64,000 nucleotides of DNA from Salinibacillus xinjiangensis (GTDB taxonomy: Bacteria > Bacillota > Bacilli > Bacillales > Alkalibacillaceae). The notes under the pieces were generated by a model. That model was given only the letters and a program-made list of their open reading frames with translations. It was not told the DNA's origin and searched no databases. Position 1 is the first letter of the stretch. Every line of letters starts with the position of its first letter. This document shows positions 46,203 to 54,941 of the stretch, in pieces. Location of the stretch: positions 63,049 through 127,048 of the forward strand of contig NZ_WJNH01000008.1 in the NCBI RefSeq assembly GCF_009649735.1. The letters are read 5' to 3'. A program made the position numbers and the translations under genes.

Positions 46203-46690
46203 CCTTTCTATCAGATTCTTTTATAGAATAATAGATTCTTCTTAATAACTATAATTTCTAGAATGAATGAGGTTTATAACAAAATTGCACTATACCAAGA
46301 TTCTCTCACCCATCTTTCTGAAGTAAACTTGTCCTAGCTAAAACCCGAGTTGGGAAATCGCTTACAAAACACACGTGCGTAATTCTCTCACCTCCTTAAT
46401 TTTGCTTCCTATACATAGGTGCTTTATTAAAGATGTACTAAAATAAGGGCTTCTTCATAAAAAAAACATGGAGTATTCATGGATTCTATTAGTAATCCAA
46501 TAAGCCTACCCCATGCTGATATAAGTTGTAATCAATATGTATTTATATATTTATGCTAACACTTAAAATTTGACGTAACAATACTGAATCGTTAGACAAT
46601 TTTTGTGCCAAAAAATCGACCTCTTTCGGCAGTTTCCTGTCTCTTTCGGATGCTCCTAAGCCCATCATAGTAGATTTATTACAATTTCTA
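46203..46690. other. Upstream region of the GH84 gene
   Basis: Apart from the cre site at 46353-46366 I see no gene here. The stretch is AT-rich, with a TTCTTATAGAATAATAGATTCTT-like local duplication near 46215-46240 (shown only in part: AATAGATTCTT). A promoter for the GH84 gene must lie here but no single choice stands out. Confidence 0.4.
46353..46366 (-). promoter_or_regulatory. cre site (CcpA) upstream of the GH84 gene
   Basis: Minus strand TGTAAGCGATTTCC fits TGWAANCGNTNWCA at all but the last position. It suggests carbon catabolite control of the glucosaminidase. Confidence 0.6.
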
Positions 46691-46694
46691 TTTT

Positions 46695-46713
46695 CGGGAC
46701 AAGGAACCTGTCC
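46695..46713. repeat. GGGACA/TGTCCC palindrome
   Basis: GGGACA-AGGAACC-TGTCCC with a further CC on the right. Six-base perfect arms. Related in sequence to the hairpins between leuB and leuC. Confidence 0.6.
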
Positions 46714-46731
46714 CCCTGGACCACGAAAATG

Positions 46732-46761
46732 GCTGTATCCCATCAAAGGGATACAGCCTTC
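46732..46761 (-). terminator. Terminator of ppaC
   Basis: Minus strand GGCTGTATCC-CTTTGAT-GGGATACAGCC followed by ATTTTC. Confidence 0.8.
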
Positions 46762-46766
46762 ATTAA

Positions 46767-47696
46767 TTAACCTTCTAGTGTTTCTGTTAGGACTGGAACG
46801 ATTTGCTTTTTACGGGAGACGACGCCTTTTAATGTAGCCTTCTTGTCATCTAGCTGAACATTAAATGCTTGTTCAACTGCATTAGCGCGATTTCCTAATG
46901 CCAATGCCACAGAATCGTTATTTAAGATATCTGTAATGACAAATAAGAATAAGCCTAAGCCTTTGTCATTAATTGTATTTTGGATTGCATCCTCAAGCTC
47001 AGATTGACGGGCTAATACGTCTGATGTATCAACCACGTTTACTTGAGCTACCTCTACCTTTTCAGATCCCATTTGGAATTCTTTTGCGTCTAAGGAAATG
47101 AGTTGCTCAACCGTCTTATCACTTACGTCTGCTCCAGCCTTAAGCATCTCAATACCATAGCTCTCAGCATCTACACCCGCAATTTCTGCAAGCTCTTTAG
47201 CTGCAGCTACATCCTCATCCGTGCAGGTTGGAGATTTAAATAAAAGCGAATCAGAAATAATACAGGACAGCATAAGTCCAGCAATATCTTTTTCAATTTC
47301 CACACCATTTTCTTTATAAAGCTTATTTAAAATAGTTGCTGTACAGCCAACAGGCTCTGCACGATAGTATAGAGGGTCACTTGTTTCAAAGTTGGCAATA
47401 CGGTGATGGTCGATAACCTCCGTTACCTGGACCTTATCAATGTCATCTACACTTTGTTGGCGCTCATTATGGTCAACCAAGATCACTTGGTCCACCTCAT
47501 TGGATACAGTTTCCACAAGTCGTGGAGCCTCTACCTTAAAATGGTCTAACGCATATTGTGTCTCTCCATTGACTTCACCTAGACGTACAGGCTCAACGTC
47601 CAACCCAAGCTTTGTTTTTAGGTTAGCATACGCAATTGCAGAACAGATGGTATCTGTATCTGGATTTTTATGACCGAAAACAAGTACTTTACTCAT
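46767..47696 (-). CDS. ppaC: Manganese-dependent inorganic pyrophosphatase
   Basis: 309 aa, the exact usual length of family II pyrophosphatase. DHH motifs: [14 protein letters not shown] (6-19), [12 protein letters not shown] (about 72), [11 protein letters not shown] (about 93) and the C-terminal SRKKQIVP with the phosphate-binding RKK. It hydrolyses pyrophosphate in the cytoplasm. Start at the ATG at 47696 with AAAGGAGT 7 nt upstream; a much longer frame is not supported. Confidence 0.97.
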   Translation of the reverse strand: MSKVLVFGHKNPDTDTICSAIAYANLKTKLGLDVEPVRLGEVNGETQYALDHFKVEAPRLVETVSNEVDQVILVDHNERQQSVDDIDKVQVTEVIDHHRIANFETSDPLYYRAEPVGCTATILNKLYKENGVEIEKDIAGLMLSCIISDSLLFKSPTCTDEDVAAAKELAEIAGVDAESYGIEMLKAGADVSDKTVEQLISLDAKEFQMGSEKVEVAQVNVVDTSDVLARQSELEDAIQNTINDKGLGLFLFVITDILNNDSVALALGNRANAVEQAFNVQLDDKKATLKGVVSRKKQIVPVLTETLEG

Positions 47697-47889
47697 AACC
47701 ATACTCCTTTTTATCTTATTATTTTTTACTATGTAGTTTAATATAAAAGAACTAATTGTAAACTCCTCTTCTACAATAAAATAAACAGTCACAAGAATCA
47801 ATATGTAAAAGTTGTAGGGTTTTTCTTTATTTTTACGTCTACTATAATAATAGAGTGGTTGCCAGTATATGTATGAGGGAGAATAATAC

Positions 47890-48420
47890 GTGAACTCAAT
47901 AAAAAAGAACCTGAGCCGGTTGTTGATTTTAGTTGCAATTGGTTTTGTGATTGTAATATTTATCGATTACTTAATAGACTTAAAAAACACCCCCATGCCT
48001 GATCGTCTGCATCCAGTGGTGGCTGAAAAACGAGATACTTTAATCAGTCAAGCTAAGGAAAAAGGAATCTCTATTCTTATAACCGATGACTTTAGAACCG
48101 TTGAAAAACAAAATCGGCTATATGAACAAGGCCGAAGTGAGGAAGGAAATATTGTCACTTATGCTAAAGGAGGTTCCTCGTACCATAATTATGGGTTGGC
48201 CATTGATTTTGCTATTCAATTAGAGAATGGTCATGTTATTTGGGACCTACAATACGATGGTAATGAAAATGGTCATTCAGATTGGATGGAAGTTGTCGAT
48301 TTGGCTAAGAATTTAGGGTTTGAATGGGGTGGAGATTGGGAAAGTTTCAAGGATTACCCACATCTACAGATAGATTTTGGATTAAGCATTCGAGAGCTGC
48401 AGTGGGGAAAGCGACCCTGA
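47890..48420 (+). CDS. M15 family peptidase, CwlK-like
   Basis: 176 aa. An N-terminal membrane helix (about 10-30, [19 protein letters not shown]) anchors a VanY/CwlK-type domain. Zinc ligands are visible in [13 protein letters not shown] (H and D) and YPHLQIDF (last H). The [10 protein letters not shown] ending is close to CwlK, an L-alanyl-D-glutamate endopeptidase, more than to VanY carboxypeptidases. Cell-wall cleavage outside the membrane. Start is a GTG with GAGGGAG 8 nt upstream. Confidence 0.9.
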   Translation: MNSIKKNLSRLLILVAIGFVIVIFIDYLIDLKNTPMPDRLHPVVAEKRDTLISQAKEKGISILITDDFRTVEKQNRLYEQGRSEEGNIVTYAKGGSSYHNYGLAIDFAIQLENGHVIWDLQYDGNENGHSDWMEVVDLAKNLGFEWGGDWESFKDYPHLQIDFGLSIRELQWGKRP

Positions 48421-48460
48421 CGTTAACAAATAGAAGAATTTCGAAGCAATAATCATGAAT

Positions 48461-48594
48461 TGATGGATAATCACTTAGAGTTCATAGACTTTCATGTTGG
48501 AATTGATCTATTTTTCTGGTTAGACGCTAATCTATTTTTTTATCTCTATGAATCCGAACTAAAGTCTTCCGTATCTTCTAATGATTATCCATCA
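48461..48594. repeat. Nested inverted-repeat element upstream of the LytTR gene
   Basis: TGATGGATAATCA (48461-48473) and TGATTATCCATCA (48582-48594) are perfect 13-bp inverted arms. Inside lie TTCATAGA (48481-48488) and TCTATGAA (48545-48552), also perfect. The centre has a tandem-like pair GATCTATTTTT and AATCTATTTTT. It could be an RNA structure or a small non-autonomous element. No target duplication is clear. Confidence 0.6.
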
Positions 48595-48731
48595 TTCTGA
48601 CCCTCGTTTGCTGTCACGAGATCATTTCTAAATAGATTATAAAAAAAAGAATATCTGAATGAAAGGCTATTTAATGTACGCGAATTATCATTGACAAAGG
48701 GATTATAATATAGTAGAGGGAGGAGAGAAAC

Positions 48732-49196
48732 TTGTCTTCTATTAACAAAAGTCGAAATCAATACATGACAGTCATGCAATCTCAAGCCGATGGTACGATT
48801 TCATATTGCACGATTAATTTACTTGATGTAGATTTTATTGAATCTGAAAACCGTCGTCTAGTATATTACATTGGGGATCAACGCTATCATCAAATTACGA
48901 AGCTACAGGAAATGCAATCCGTTTTAAATGAAAGCGATGGTTTTGTTTCATTAGATCGGACGAATTTGGTCAATTTAAAAAAGGTGAAGCGTTATGACCC
49001 AGAGCTAGGGAATATTTATTTCACAGATGAAATAGAGAAAAATAGTATTTTTGCCACAATAGCAAAAATCAAACAAAAAATAATGTCACCTTTAATCCAA
49101 AGAGCCATCGCCAAGAATACGTCCATAACACAAGAGTTTAAACATGAAAAAACTCACTATTCGACGACCACCAAGACACAAAACATCAAAGAATAG
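48732..49196 (+). CDS. LytTR-domain DNA-binding protein without receiver
   Basis: 154 aa. The LytTR domain spans about 28-120: LLDVDFIESENRRLVYYIG, then FVSLDRTNLVNLKKVKRYDPE, which carries the usual HRSxLVN-like turn (here DRTNLVN). A charged tail of 40 residues follows. No receiver or other sensor domain. Start taken as a TTG with GGAGGAG 6 nt upstream; the next ATG would cut into no known domain. It is followed 13 nt later by a membrane protein gene, the layout of LytTR regulatory systems such as HdrRM and BrsRM. Confidence 0.82.
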   Translation: MSSINKSRNQYMTVMQSQADGTISYCTINLLDVDFIESENRRLVYYIGDQRYHQITKLQEMQSVLNESDGFVSLDRTNLVNLKKVKRYDPELGNIYFTDEIEKNSIFATIAKIKQKIMSPLIQRAIAKNTSITQEFKHEKTHYSTTTKTQNIKE

Positions 49197-49209
49197 GAGA
49201 AAGTGCTAA

Positions 49210-49929
49210 ATGATTTATTTTATTTTCGAATTATTTTTTGGAGCTTTTGAAGCTTTTGCAACACTCATTATTTCAACAACCCTTTTTCGAATACCTATAC
49301 GTTCTATCTACCTTCGATTATTGGGAGTTAGTTTTATCATCTCAGGAATGTCTTTATTCTTATTTAATTACTTGAATGTTCCCTACTTCCTAGGGGAAGC
49401 GATAAACATTGGAATCATCATTAGTTTCTATTTGTTTTTTGTCCATCTCCGTTTTTGGCAATCAATTACGGTTACAATGGTAGGATATGTAGGGGCAAAT
49501 ATCATACTAGGGATTACTTATTTAATCCTTTCCTCCTTTCAGTTAATTGAAGGAAACATGATTATGAACACCCCTAATGGTCTATTAAATTTAATGACCT
49601 TGCAATTTATCTATTCTCTCATTTCATTTCATCTCACGTTTGTACTTTATTATTTTCGCTGGGGATTTTTATTTACCCTTCAACCGGAGTTACAGGATCG
49701 AAAATTGGACTATAAAAATATTCAAGTGATCTCTGTTATATTCCTAAGTTTATTTACCACTTTATATGTCTTACATCTGGGGGTTTATAGTGATCATATT
49801 GCAACAAGTCCCATCACCATTATAGTAGTTATTGCAGCAGGATTATTAAGCTTATTCACCATGTTTATGTTAAACCGAAAAAGACTACAAAAAGAATTTT
49901 TAGAAATTCAGCAAAACATTAAATTGTAG
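49210..49929 (+). CDS. Polytopic membrane protein paired with LytTR regulator
   Basis: 239 aa, about seven membrane helices, and a short cytoplasmic basic tail LNRKRLQKEFLEIQQNIKL. The layout is like the sensor half of AgrC-type kinases, but no kinase domain follows and the reading frame ends after the first helix of the would-be linker. AGGAG lies upstream of the ATG; co-transcribed with the LytTR gene. Function inferred: membrane inhibitor or sensor for the LytTR protein. Confidence 0.75.
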   Translation: MIYFIFELFFGAFEAFATLIISTTLFRIPIRSIYLRLLGVSFIISGMSLFLFNYLNVPYFLGEAINIGIIISFYLFFVHLRFWQSITVTMVGYVGANIILGITYLILSSFQLIEGNMIMNTPNGLLNLMTLQFIYSLISFHLTFVLYYFRWGFLFTLQPELQDRKLDYKNIQVISVIFLSLFTTLYVLHLGVYSDHIATSPITIIVVIAAGLLSLFTMFMLNRKRLQKEFLEIQQNIKL

Positions 49930-49965
49930 AAGACTAGTTCGATTAATAGGCTAGTCTTCTATTTG
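49926..49965 (+). terminator. Terminator of the LytTR/membrane protein operon
   Basis: TAGAAGACTAG and CTAGTCTTCTA arms followed by TTTGATTTT, overlapping the stop codon. Confidence 0.85.
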
Positions 49966-50050
49966 ATTTTAAGTCCGTACATTTTGAATTATTGGGAGAA
50001 AGTTTTACAATCAATGTATGGATGTGTTTTCATCTAAAGAAAGGTTGATT

Positions 50051-51100
50051 ATGATGTTTCAAGATATCCAATTAGATGAGTTACTGAAAAGACAACAAAA
50101 TGAGCAAATCAATATCATAGATGTACGTTCACCTTCCGAATATAAAGATGCTATGATTCCAAACAGTGTAAATATACCCGTCTTTAGCGACGAAGAAAGG
50201 GCTGAGGTCGGTACAATTTATAAGCAGAAAAGCCCTGAAGCGGCAAGAGAAAGAGGCCTTGAGATTTTTTCAGAAAAGCTGCCACGTTTTGTAAAAGAGG
50301 TAAAACAATTGGAAGGGGAAAAAGTTGTTTACTGTTGGCGTGGAGGTATGCGCAGTAAGTCTGCCGCAACAGTTGTTGATTTAGCAGGCGTGCCTGTTTA
50401 CAGGCTTGAAGGAGGATTTCGTTCCTATCGCGACTGGGTATTGAATACCTTAGATACCATTGAATTCAAACCGCGAGCCATTGTTTTAAATGGCTTTACA
50501 GGCACTGGTAAGACTAAAATTCTTCATCAGTTAAAATCTGAAGGATACCCTGTATTGGACTTAGAGGGAATGGCCAATCATCGAGGATCGATTTTTGGTC
50601 AAATTGGACGAGTACCCCACAACCAAAAGAAATTTAACTCCCTACTTGTGCATGAACTCCTGCAATATCAAAATGGGGATTACATGTTAATAGAAGGAGA
50701 AAGTAAGCGAGTTGGTAAAGCGGTCATTCCGGACTTTTTATTAGATAAGAAGGATCAAGGTATTCAATTTTTCATTGAACTTCCGAAGTCAGAACGTGTG
50801 AAAATTATTTTAGAAGATTATCAGCCATGGGACCACCAGGAAGAAAGCATTGAAGCGTTTAGGAAGATTAAAAAACGCATTCACACTCCAGTTGCAAAGG
50901 AAATTGAACAATCTTTAGAGAACGGTGCCTACGCTAGGGCTGTTGAATTATTATTAGAATATTATTATGACCCTCGCTATCAACATTCCATTACGGAAAG
51001 CACGGACGAAAACTTTAAAATTATACAAGGTGAAACCGTTGAAGAAGTCACAGAAAAAATTCATGAACAGTTAGCTAGACTAGATAAAGTCGCTCAATAG
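50051..51100 (+). CDS. mnmH: tRNA 2-selenouridine synthase
   Basis: 349 aa. N-terminal rhodanese domain (about 1-130) with IIDVRSPSEY and the active-site loop VVYCWRGGMRSKS; the cysteine is present. C-terminal P-loop ATPase-like domain with NGFTGTGKTKILH. The enzyme replaces sulfur by selenium in 2-thiouridine at tRNA position 34, through geranylated intermediates. It needs selenophosphate from SelD, which is not in this window. Start at the ATG at 50051 after GAAAGG; a longer frame has no site. Confidence 0.93.
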   Translation: MMFQDIQLDELLKRQQNEQINIIDVRSPSEYKDAMIPNSVNIPVFSDEERAEVGTIYKQKSPEAARERGLEIFSEKLPRFVKEVKQLEGEKVVYCWRGGMRSKSAATVVDLAGVPVYRLEGGFRSYRDWVLNTLDTIEFKPRAIVLNGFTGTGKTKILHQLKSEGYPVLDLEGMANHRGSIFGQIGRVPHNQKKFNSLLVHELLQYQNGDYMLIEGESKRVGKAVIPDFLLDKKDQGIQFFIELPKSERVKIILEDYQPWDHQEESIEAFRKIKKRIHTPVAKEIEQSLENGAYARAVELLLEYYYDPRYQHSITESTDENFKIIQGETVEEVTEKIHEQLARLDKVAQ

Positions 51101-51106
51101 CTATTT

Positions 51107-51135
51107 AACAACCGTCCTTTTTAAAGGACGGTTTT
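51107..51135 (+). terminator. Terminator after mnmH
   Basis: AACCGTCCTTT-TT-AAAGGACGGTT followed by TTC. The minus strand offers A/T-poor flank, so it mostly serves mnmH. Confidence 0.8.
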
Positions 51136-51138
51136 CTA

Positions 51139-51828
51139 CTACATAAGCAAATATACACATATGGGACTTAAAATGGAAACGATAACGGCTGATAATGTCA
51201 TAGCTACAGTGCTCACCGCTCCTTCTTTTTCTCCATTTTCCATACTTTTTGTAATTCCGATTGCATGAGAGCCACTTCCCATTCCGACCCCTCTTCCTAG
51301 ATAGTGGTGAATTTTAAACCACTTCAGTAACGTAGGACCAATAACCGCTCCTCCAATACCTGCTATCATAACAAATACTGCAGCAAGTGGTGGAATCCCA
51401 CTTAGAGAACTAGCAATCTCCATAGCAACAGGCGTTGTAGAGTTTTTTGGAATTAACGAGTAGATAATAGCGTCATCAAACAGTAACCACTTTGTTAACA
51501 AAAGGCCACTTACAATTCCGATTACAGCACCTAATATAATTCCCGCAAGTATGGAAAGGGGATATGTTTTTAAGATGTTCCACTGGTTATAAAGCGGATA
51601 GGCCAAGGCAACCACAGCAGGTCCTAACAACCAATCCAGCCACTTCCCTCCTACCATATACGTTTGATAGGGAATATCAAAGATTAGTAGAAAGAAGGCT
51701 ATTATGATAGTCGAGGTTAGCACTGGTAATAAGAATGGATTAGACCACTTTTTATAAAGTTTTTGCATAAAGTAGTAAATAATAATGGTTGCACATAACG
51801 CTAAAACACCAATAAGTATATTATTCAT
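51139..51828 (-). CDS. lrgB: LrgB family membrane protein
   Basis: 229 aa, 6 to 8 membrane segments. Family hallmarks: FLLIFDIPYQTYMVGGKWLDWLLGPAVVALA (given in parts: YMVGGKWLDWLLGPA), KNSTTPVAMEIASSLSG and SHAIGITKSMENGEKEGA. Partner of LrgA in export of small metabolites or control of wall hydrolase activity. Overlaps lrgA by 8 nt. Confidence 0.93.
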   Translation of the reverse strand: MNNILIGVLALCATIIIYYFMQKLYKKWSNPFLLPVLTSTIIIAFFLLIFDIPYQTYMVGGKWLDWLLGPAVVALAYPLYNQWNILKTYPLSILAGIILGAVIGIVSGLLLTKWLLFDDAIIYSLIPKNSTTPVAMEIASSLSGIPPLAAVFVMIAGIGGAVIGPTLLKWFKIHHYLGRGVGMGSGSHAIGITKSMENGEKEGAVSTVAMTLSAVIVSILSPICVYLLM

Positions 51829-52201
51829 GATTCCTCAACCTCTTCCTCCCTAAATACTGACTCACTGTTCCAGCAATTAGGATAACCATCAATGTACTGC
51901 TTAGGGCGATTGGGAAAAGCAGCACACCTCTCCCACTAAAAAGGTGGAAATAATTTATAATTCCTGTTGTTGCTGGAATAAATAGTAATGGCAAAAGCTT
52001 TATTAATGTTTTCGAGCCTTCACTGACCCAGTTCACATTTAACTTTTTGGTCATTAATAGTAGAAAAAGTAAAAGCATCCCGATGATACTTCCGGGTATG
52101 ATTATGTTAAAAAACGCCTGAATCCAGGTCCCAATCAAATAAAAAATAGATAAAATGATGATCTGCAAAATAATGGTCCCAATATTTCTTACATTTCCCA
52201 A
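51821..52201 (-). CDS. lrgA: LrgA/CidA family holin-like protein
   Basis: 126 aa with four membrane helices. IPGSIIGMLLLFLLL (about 34-48) and LLPLLFIPATTGIINYF are family signatures. Holin-like protein that with LrgB acts in pyruvate transport and autolysis control. Start is a TTG at 52201 with GGAGA 10 nt upstream, a modest site. In many Gram-positives lrgAB is controlled by the LytSR LytTR system, and a LytTR gene lies 3 kb away. Confidence 0.88.
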   Translation of the reverse strand: MGNVRNIGTIILQIIILSIFYLIGTWIQAFFNIIIPGSIIGMLLLFLLLMTKKLNVNWVSEGSKTLIKLLPLLFIPATTGIINYFHLFSGRGVLLFPIALSSTLMVILIAGTVSQYLGRKRLRNHE

Positions 52202-52343
52202 ATCGTCTTCATTCTCCTTTACTACATTTTCTGGCTTCTTTGCATGTATAATTTAATGTATTGTCATATATGTTTTGGAAAAGTAATTCTGTTTTGTCAT
52301 AATATGAATAGTATACATGAGGATAAGTAAAGGAGCGATACGT

Positions 52344-52703
52344 ATGAAAAAACTTCTTTTTATTGAAACAGGAATGGGTATTGATGTACATGGTCAAAAC
52401 ATTACAAAGGCTGCGGTTCGAGCTGTTCAAAATGCTATTCATTATAATTCCATGCCAGGAATAAGAGGATTACTCCCTGACCAAGACATCAACAATATGA
52501 AGGTAAATGTAAAGCTAGCCTTACCAATAGATCAAGATAAACTGGATCACGAAGCAGTCAAAAAAGAAATTCCTTATGGAGAGGTTACATTAACATTAAT
52601 GGACGGCGGCATGGCGACTACACATGGGATTGTACTAGAGGATAAAGAAGATCAAAACGATTTAATGTATATTGTGGTAGCATCAGTTGAGGTAGGATAT
52701 TAG
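52344..52703 (+). CDS. Lin0512 family protein
   Basis: 119 aa with the family signature IETGMGIDVHGQNITKAAVRAVQNAI at the start (quoted in parts: GMGIDVHGQ, AVRAVQNAI) and a GGMATTHGI block near the end. Function unknown. AAAGGAG is 8 nt before the ATG at 52344. Confidence 0.88.
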   Translation: MKKLLFIETGMGIDVHGQNITKAAVRAVQNAIHYNSMPGIRGLLPDQDINNMKVNVKLALPIDQDKLDHEAVKKEIPYGEVTLTLMDGGMATTHGIVLEDKEDQNDLMYIVVASVEVGY

Positions 52704-52736
52704 ATAGCGACATTCTCTTAAAACAGAACTAATCTA

Positions 52737-52770
52737 AAATTGGGGTACCTTTTGGGGCACCCCATTTCCT
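52737..52770 (+). terminator. Terminator of the Lin0512 gene
   Basis: TGGGGTACC-TTTT-GGGGCACCCCA with one mismatch, followed by TTTCC. It separates the gene from the cupredoxin fragment. Confidence 0.75.
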
Positions 52771-52798
52771 GTTATTCAGGTTGTTTTACAAACTTTAA

Positions 52799-52996
52799 TT
52801 GCGCTATATAGATGACCAAGCAAATGAAGCTGGTTTACACGGAATTGAAATTGAAGGAACAAATGTTAAAAATGTTAAATTAGATAAAGAAGGTTCTGCT
52901 ACAGCAAACCTTGAGCCAGGCGAATACACCATCAGATGTATCATTCCTTGTGGTGAGGGACATGGTGAAATGACTGCACAATTAGTTGTTGAATAA
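52799..52996 (+). pseudogene. 3' fragment of a CuA-type cupredoxin gene
   Basis: 65 codons encode the C-terminal half of a cupredoxin like cytochrome oxidase subunit II: AGLHGIEIEGTNVKN, EPGEYTIRC and the CuA loop CIIPCGEGHGEM with C-x3-C-x3-H-x2-M plus the upstream His, so all copper ligands of this half are intact. The N-terminal anchor and first strands are missing; a terminator lies just upstream and there is no ribosome site or usual start. I read it as the remnant of a truncated gene. Confidence 0.75.
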
Positions 52997-53025
52997 AGAA
53001 AACTTGGCTATTACCAAACACTAAA

Positions 53026-53053
53026 AAAAGACTGCCACCACGACAGTCTTTTA
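53026..53053 (-). terminator. Terminator of speD
   Basis: Minus strand AAAGACTGTC-GTGGTG-GCAGTCTTT followed by TTTT. Confidence 0.88.
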
Positions 53054-53863
53054 TTCTGCATCAAAATTTTTCCCATAAAAAATCTCATTCATTTCTCGGG
53101 ATAATTTCGCCGATATCTCTGATTCTTCCTCTTCACTCAGTTTTTCCTTCGTATAACCAAACAGGTAGTTATTCAAATCAAAGTCCTTTAACTTACATTT
53201 CGTATGAAAAATATGTTCTTGAAAAACGTTCACATCAATCATATGGTAATCCTTTTTCACTTCTTCTGGAATATAGTTTTGAATGGAGTTTATGTCATGA
53301 TCAATAAATAGCTTTTTGCCATTTTTATCCCGCGTAAATCCCCTTACCCGATAATCCATAGTCATGATATCTGTATCAAAGGAATGGATTAAATAGTTTA
53401 AGGCCTTTAATGGAGAAATTTCTCCACATGTTGATACATCAATATCAGCCCTAAAGGTGCTAATGCCCTCGAACGGATGGTACTCAGGATATGTGTGCAC
53501 AGTAATGTGACTTTTATCCAATTGAGTGACGACTGAATTCGGGAGTGGACCAGGAGTTTCGTCCAATGATTCAGTTGGCACCTCTACAACTGGACCCTCC
53601 GAGACTAATAAAGTAACACTTGAGCCTTGTGGTTCAAAATCCTGTTTTGAAACATTTAACACATGTGCACCGATGATGTCAGATACTGTGCTTAAGATAT
53701 CTGTTAAACGGTCTGCATTATACTGCTCATCTATATATTCTATGTAAGCCTTCCGTTCCTCTTTGGTTTTCGTATAGCAAATGTCATACATATTGAAGCT
53801 TAAGGTTTTCGTTAAATTATTAAAATCGTGTAGCTCAATGCGCTGTTGCTGTGTAAGCTTCAT
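53051..53863 (-). CDS. speD: S-adenosylmethionine decarboxylase, Escherichia coli type
   Basis: 270 aa proenzyme of the class 1A (E. coli-like) form, not the short Bacillus SpeH form. The self-cleavage serine that gives the pyruvoyl cofactor is in [39 protein letters not shown] follows with the catalytic cysteine. It makes decarboxylated SAM for spermidine. AAGGGGGAG precedes the ATG at 53863. No speE in the neighbourhood. Confidence 0.95.
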   Translation of the reverse strand: MKLTQQQRIELHDFNNLTKTLSFNMYDICYTKTKEERKAYIEYIDEQYNADRLTDILSTVSDIIGAHVLNVSKQDFEPQGSSVTLLVSEGPVVEVPTESLDETPGPLPNSVVTQLDKSHITVHTYPEYHPFEGISTFRADIDVSTCGEISPLKALNYLIHSFDTDIMTMDYRVRGFTRDKNGKKLFIDHDINSIQNYIPEEVKKDYHMIDVNVFQEHIFHTKCKLKDFDLNNYLFGYTKEKLSEEEESEISAKLSREMNEIFYGKNFDAE

Positions 53864-53965
53864 GCCACAAACTCCCCCTTGCAATGAAATAGGACTCAGA
53901 AATATGTATTCCCCATGAAAGCTTTCCTTATGCTATACAAGCATGAATACTTTTTACGACCATCA

Positions 53966-54009
53966 AAAAATGCACGTAATCTCTTTTTCTAACGAGATTA
54001 CGTGCACCC
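53966..54009 (-). terminator. Terminator of the PepSY gene
   Basis: Minus strand GCACGTAATCTC-GTTAGAAAAA-GAGATTACGTGC followed by ATTTTTTG. Confidence 0.9.
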
Positions 54010-54022
54010 TAATATGTGGGGC

Positions 54023-54841
54023 TTAGTCATCCTCACGTTCTGTTGAAATAGAAATAATATTCCCTGTATAGGCATCAACCTCAATTTCTGCCTCATGGTT
54101 AGGGCCTTCCATTTCAATGTCGTAGTATAAACGTTCATCGTCATCATTGAGTTCTATTTCAACAACTTTTGCCTCAAAGTTTAATTTTGCCTTTGCAATC
54201 GCAATAGCTTGTGATTGAATGATTGGGAGCTTTCCCTTTTTGGGCTCTGTAAAGTGAACTACTTCTTCCTTTGAATCGCCATTCTTGTCATCGTTATCAT
54301 CGTCGTTGTTACTACTCGCTTTCTTGTCATCATCCTCATGATTCTTCTTTTCTTGTTTTGGCTGATTTGTATTATCAGTATCATCATCTTTGCTATTTGA
54401 ATTCTTAGAGGAGGATGAATCATCATGCTCTGTCTCAGTTTCAACCTTTGATTCAGATTTTACATCTGTATTGGATTTTGCGGATGATGTATCTGTTTCC
54501 TTTTTATTCTCAGAGGTTACCTCTGTTTTATGTTCTGCCGTCAATTTGGTGTTGGTTAACTCTTTTTCTTCTAATCGAAGAACCTCTCCTGTTTCACCAT
54601 CTAATACTAATTCGTACTCATGACCATCACCTTTAATTTCCATTTCATAAACTGCTTTGTTCCCTCTTTTTTCAAATTCAACTTCGACTACTTCACCCGG
54701 AAATTGGCTTTGAGCTAATTCCTTTGCCTCCTCAACTGACAAAGTGGCTGCTGAAGAGGAACCGGACATTTGATAAATTCCCATCCCAACCCCGAATGCT
54801 ACTACAATTCCAATAATCGATGCTAAAACCTTTTTCTTCAT
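54023..54841 (-). CDS. PepSY-domain membrane-anchored protein
   Basis: 272 aa. N-terminal membrane anchor (about 4-25, KVLASIIGIVVAFGVGMGIY), first PepSY domain (about 35-95, SVEEAKELAQSQFPG to GETGEVLRLEE), a very acidic low-complexity linker of about 90 residues rich in D, S, N and K, and a second PepSY domain (SQAIAIAKAKLNFEAK to the end). PepSY domains inhibit or chaperone extracellular proteases. The gene follows a two-component system by 100 nt, as in the YkoGHI locus of Bacillus subtilis, and is probably its target. Confidence 0.88.
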   Translation of the reverse strand: MKKKVLASIIGIVVAFGVGMGIYQMSGSSSAATLSVEEAKELAQSQFPGEVVEVEFEKRGNKAVYEMEIKGDGHEYELVLDGETGEVLRLEEKELTNTKLTAEHKTEVTSENKKETDTSSAKSNTDVKSESKVETETEHDDSSSSKNSNSKDDDTDNTNQPKQEKKNHEDDDKKASSNNDDDNDDKNGDSKEEVVHFTEPKKGKLPIIQSQAIAIAKAKLNFEAKVVEIELNDDDERLYYDIEMEGPNHEAEIEVDAYTGNIISISTEREDD

Positions 54842-54941
54842 CTTTTTCCCTCCTATTTCTTGATAGTTCTAGAATAGGTAAAGCAGATGAAAAGAGTCTG
54901 TGATCAAGATTAAAATTTGATGAGAATTTCATTTAGAATTG

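Noticed and set aside
46543..46746. 67-codon minus-strand frame upstream of ppaC terminator
   Set aside because: Contains the GGGACA palindrome, no ribosome site and no recognisable protein features.
54390..54636. Serine-rich frames opposite the PepSY acidic linker
   Set aside because: They mirror the low-complexity D/S/K linker codons and have no start signals.
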